A stretch of DNA of 57,901 nucleotides from Mucilaginibacter sp. Its GTDB lineage: Bacteria; Bacteroidota; Bacteroidia; Sphingobacteriales; Sphingobacteriaceae. The DNA lies in contig JANXTT010000021.1 of NCBI GenBank assembly GCA_025352225.1, positions 1-57,901 of the forward strand. Direction: 5' to 3'. Made by a program: the position numbers and the translations under genes. Shown here piece by piece: positions 55,337-57,901 of this stretch (position 1 is the stretch's first letter; each line of letters opens with the position of its first letter). Below the pieces are notes generated by a model, which made no database searches, was not told the origin of the DNA, and saw only the letters and a program-made list of their open reading frames with translations.

Positions 55337-55687
55337 ATGGCAGCTAAATTAAATAGAAGAGACAGAATTAAAAGAGGGATCAGAAAACGTCTTTCAGGTT
55401 CTTCAGAGCGTCCGCGCCTGTCAGTATATAGAAGCAACAAAGGCATCTATGCTCAAATCATAGATGACGTTACCGGAAAAACATTGGTTTCGGCTTCATC
55501 ATTATCCAAAGAGTTTGCTACAACAGGCAGTAAAGTTGATCAATCGGTAGCGGTTGGTAAAATGGTAGCCGAGAAAGCAATTTCTGCAGGTATAAATCAA
55601 GTAGTTTTTGATAGGAATGGATATTTGTATCATGGTCGTGTTAAGTCATTGGCTGAAGGTGCACGTGAAGGTGGTTTAATATTTTAA
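55337..55687 (+). CDS. rplR: 50S ribosomal protein L18
   Basis: L18 binds 5S rRNA together with L5. The 116 residues show [20 protein letters not shown], then [20 protein letters not shown] and [20 protein letters not shown] at the end. It is 5 bases after rplF. Confidence 0.96.
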   Translation: MAAKLNRRDRIKRGIRKRLSGSSERPRLSVYRSNKGIYAQIIDDVTGKTLVSASSLSKEFATTGSKVDQSVAVGKMVAEKAISAGINQVVFDRNGYLYHGRVKSLAEGAREGGLIF

Positions 55688-55699
55688 TTACAACAAGAG

Positions 55700-56218
55700 A
55701 TGTCAACTATTAATATAAAAAGAGTAAAATCAAGCGAAATTGAGTTAAAAGATCGTTTGGTTAGCATCCAACGTGTAGCCAAAGTAACCAAAGGTGGGCG
55801 TACTTTCAGTTTTTCCGCTATCGTGGTAGTGGGTGATGAGAACGGGATAGTAGGTTACGGGTTAGGTAAGGCTAAAGAGGTTACCGAGGCAATTGCCAAA
55901 GGTATTGATGATGCTAAAAAAAACCTGGTAAAAGTTCCAATCATTAACGGAACTGTACCTCACGAACAAATTGGTAAATTTTCAGGTGGTTTTGTATTTA
56001 TCAAGCCTGCTGCAAATGGTACCGGTGTTATTGCTGGTGGTGCAATGCGCGCAGTATTAGAGTCTGCAGGCGTACACAATGTATTGGCAAAATCAAAAGG
56101 TTCATCAAACCCACATAACGTGGTTAAGGCAACTGTTTCGGCATTATCGCAATTGCGCGATGCTTATACAGTAGCACAACAACGTGGAATTAGTTTAGGT
56201 AAAGTATTTAACGGATAA
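55700..56218 (+). CDS. rpsE: 30S ribosomal protein S5
   Basis: S5 helps keep decoding accurate. The 172 residues include [40 protein letters not shown] and [20 protein letters not shown], the family signature. Confidence 0.97.
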   Translation: MSTINIKRVKSSEIELKDRLVSIQRVAKVTKGGRTFSFSAIVVVGDENGIVGYGLGKAKEVTEAIAKGIDDAKKNLVKVPIINGTVPHEQIGKFSGGFVFIKPAANGTGVIAGGAMRAVLESAGVHNVLAKSKGSSNPHNVVKATVSALSQLRDAYTVAQQRGISLGKVFNG

Positions 56219-56224
56219 TCAATC

Positions 56225-56404
56225 ATGGCCAAAATCAAAATAACCCAGATTAAGAGCGTGATCGATAGAAGTGAGCGCCAGAAAAGAACCATCGAAGCAT
56301 TAGGTTTGAGACGAATCAACCATAGTGTAGAAGTTGAAGCTAATGCAGCTATCATCGGAATGGTAAGAAAAGTAAATCATTTGGTAGCAGTAGAAAACAT
56401 TTAA
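56225..56404 (+). CDS. rpmD: 50S ribosomal protein L30
   Basis: This short gene encodes 59 residues starting MAKIKITQIKSVIDRSERQK and continuing TIEALGLRRINHSVE, the L30 signature. It lies between S5 and L15 in the standard order and fits the family length. Confidence 0.95.
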   Translation: MAKIKITQIKSVIDRSERQKRTIEALGLRRINHSVEVEANAAIIGMVRKVNHLVAVENI

Positions 56405-56408
56405 TGTT

Positions 56409-56855
56409 ATGAATTTAAGTAATCTGAAACCTGCAAAAGGTTCTACTAAAAATAGAAAAAGAATAGGCCGTGGTACTGGTTCTGGCCGTGGCGGAACATC
56501 AACCCGCGGACATAAAGGTGCTGGCTCACGCTCTGGTACTTCCAGGAAGATCGGTTTTGAAGGTGGTCAAATGCCTTTACAACGCCGTGTTCCTAAAGTA
56601 GGTTTTAAAAACCCTAATCGTGTGGAGTATGTAAGTGTTAACTTAGACGCATTACAAGGATTAGTGGAGCAATACAATATTACTGCAGTTGATTTTGATA
56701 CCCTGAAACAACATGGTTTAGTATCAAGAAACGACTTGGTAAAAGTATTGGGCCGTGGCGAATTAAAAGCAAAATTAGAAGTAAAAGCACACGCGTTTTC
56801 GGCCACTGCGCAAGCAGCTATCGAAGCAGCAGGCGGTTCAATCGTTAAGTTATAA
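56409..56855 (+). CDS. rplO: 50S ribosomal protein L15
   Basis: L15 is a late assembly protein of the large subunit. The 148 residues begin MNLSNLKPAKGSTKNRKRIG and have GRGTGSGRGGTSTRGHKGAG and GFEGGQMPLQRRVPKVGF, typical of the family. It is 6 bases before secY. Confidence 0.97.
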   Translation: MNLSNLKPAKGSTKNRKRIGRGTGSGRGGTSTRGHKGAGSRSGTSRKIGFEGGQMPLQRRVPKVGFKNPNRVEYVSVNLDALQGLVEQYNITAVDFDTLKQHGLVSRNDLVKVLGRGELKAKLEVKAHAFSATAQAAIEAAGGSIVKL

Positions 56856-56861
56856 ATTTCC

Positions 56862-57901
56862 ATGAAGAAATTTTTCACCACTTTATCCAATATTTGGAAA
56901 ATCGAAGATCTAAGGGTACGTATAACAAATACGTTCCTATTTCTTTTGATATATCGCGTAGGCTCATTCATTGTGTTGCCAGGAGTAGCCGCATCATCTT
57001 TGGACTCCGAAAGAGGTAAAGAAGGTTTGATGGGTCTGTTGAATATGTTTGCAGGCGGTTCTTTTTCGCGCGAATCAATTTTCGCTTTGGGGGTAATGCC
57101 TTATATTTCTGCTTCTATTGTGGTGCAGTTATTAGGTATTGCTGTTCCATATTTTACAAAATTGCAGAAGGAAGGTGAAAGCGGTCGTAATAAACTGAAT
57201 CAATGGACACGTTATCTTACCATAGCTATAACTGCATTGCAGGCAATAGGGTATGTAAGTTCACAGGTTTCGCCTAGCGCTAAACTTATACCGGAGCCAT
57301 TTTTCACAATTTTATCCGTATTTGTATTAACTGCCGGAACACTATTTGTAATGTGGTTAGGTGAGAAAATTACTGACAAGGGAATTGGTAATGGTATATC
57401 ATTAATTATCATGGTAGGTATTATTGCACAACTACCATCAGCTTTAATGCAAGAACTTTCAGCCCGGTTTACCGGTACAGGTGGGTTATTTATATTTGTG
57501 ATCGAAATTATTGCCTTAATTGCAGTAGTGATGTTCACTATATTAATAGTTCAAGGTACCCGAAAGATTGCTGTTCAATATGCAAAACGTATCGTAGGCA
57601 ATAAACAGTATGGAGGTGTAAGGCAGTATATTCCGTTAAAGGTAAATGCGGCAGGTGTTATGCCTATTATATTTGCGCAGGCTTTAATGTTTATCCCGGC
57701 TACTATATCTTCTTTTTTCCCTAATATAGCATCAAACGGCATATTGATATCATTGTCTAACTATACATCATGGGAACATAATTTACTGTTTGCGTTATTA
57801 ATTATAATATTCACATATTTTTATACGGCTATTACAGTTAACCCCAAACAAATGTCTGATGACATGAAAAAGAATGGTGGTTTTATACCTGGTATCAAAC
57901 C
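56862..57901 (+). CDS. secY: Protein translocase subunit SecY, 3' truncated by the window
   Basis: SecY forms the protein-conducting channel of the inner membrane. The ATG at 56862 gives MKKFFTTLSNIWKIEDLRVR; the frame stays open to the edge, giving 346 residues seen. The seen part has LGVMPYISASIVVQLLGIA, GEKITDKGIGNGISLIIMVG and VNPKQMSDDMKKNGGFIPGI, all SecY segments. The rest lies beyond the window. Confidence 0.97.
   Translation, partial: MKKFFTTLSNIWKIEDLRVRITNTFLFLLIYRVGSFIVLPGVAASSLDSERGKEGLMGLLNMFAGGSFSRESIFALGVMPYISASIVVQLLGIAVPYFTKLQKEGESGRNKLNQWTRYLTIAITALQAIGYVSSQVSPSAKLIPEPFFTILSVFVLTAGTLFVMWLGEKITDKGIGNGISLIIMVGIIAQLPSALMQELSARFTGTGGLFIFVIEIIALIAVVMFTILIVQGTRKIAVQYAKRIVGNKQYGGVRQYIPLKVNAAGVMPIIFAQALMFIPATISSFFPNIASNGILISLSNYTSWEHNLLFALLIIIFTYFYTAITVNPKQMSDDMKKNGGFIPGIK

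Overview
The window comes from a chromosome of the phylum Bacteroidota, most likely family Sphingobacteriaceae (Mucilaginibacter/Pedobacter-like). This is inferred from protein style and from promoters matching the Bacteroidota housekeeping form (TTTG, about 19 bases, TAnnTTTG), several of which can be read directly, for example before the L3 gene and the DinB-like gene. Bacteroidota-type proteins also point this way, such as an HU-like/SPOR membrane protein and TPR plus barrel envelope proteins. No rRNA or tRNA gene was seen.

Layout. (1) 1-1500: the end of a phage terminase small-subunit-like gene, then a repeat-rich non-coding stretch. (2) 1514-10776, minus strand: an envelope operon read as TPR protein, plug-less outer-membrane barrel, HU-like/SPOR protein, ExbB, ExbD, TonB-like protein and folC, with overlapping or nearly touching genes. 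(3) 10917-16123, minus: rpsA, then pyrR, pyrB and a serine hydrolase. (4) 16443-24840: mixed genes, including a DinB-like protein, an AcpH-like protein, tyrS, an Xre/RES toxin-antitoxin pair, a PH/SHOCT protein, a LuxE-like ligase and a penicillin acylase. (5) 25018-34732: an alpha-glucan group of beta-phosphoglucomutase, a GH13 enzyme, two GH31 glucosidases and branching enzyme. (6) 34969-42836: a sugar nucleotidyltransferase, M42 peptidase, GNAT enzyme, acyl-CoA carboxylase beta subunit, carbonic anhydrase, a coiled-coil membrane protein, a prephenate dehydrogenase resembling the fungal TYR1 type, and a YefM/YoeB pair. (7) 43055-47177: a large frameshifted envelope gene, then a sigma factor, a small protein and a divergent ClpP. 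(8) 47440 to the right edge: the S10/spc ribosomal operon from L3 to a truncated secY.

How the parts work together. The TonB/ExbBD set is built into one operon with a barrel, a large TPR protein and a peptidoglycan-binding SPOR protein, which suggests an energised envelope machine rather than a general nutrient importer. The glucan genes fit internal breakdown and remodelling of glycogen or maltodextrins, since no transporter or glycogen synthase is present. The ribosomal operon is standard in order, but it is interrupted between S14 and S8 by a 36-base tandem repeat of the same family that separates pyrB from pyrR. It also starts with a strong promoter and a possible pseudoknot leader in front of L3, with no S10 gene directly upstream.
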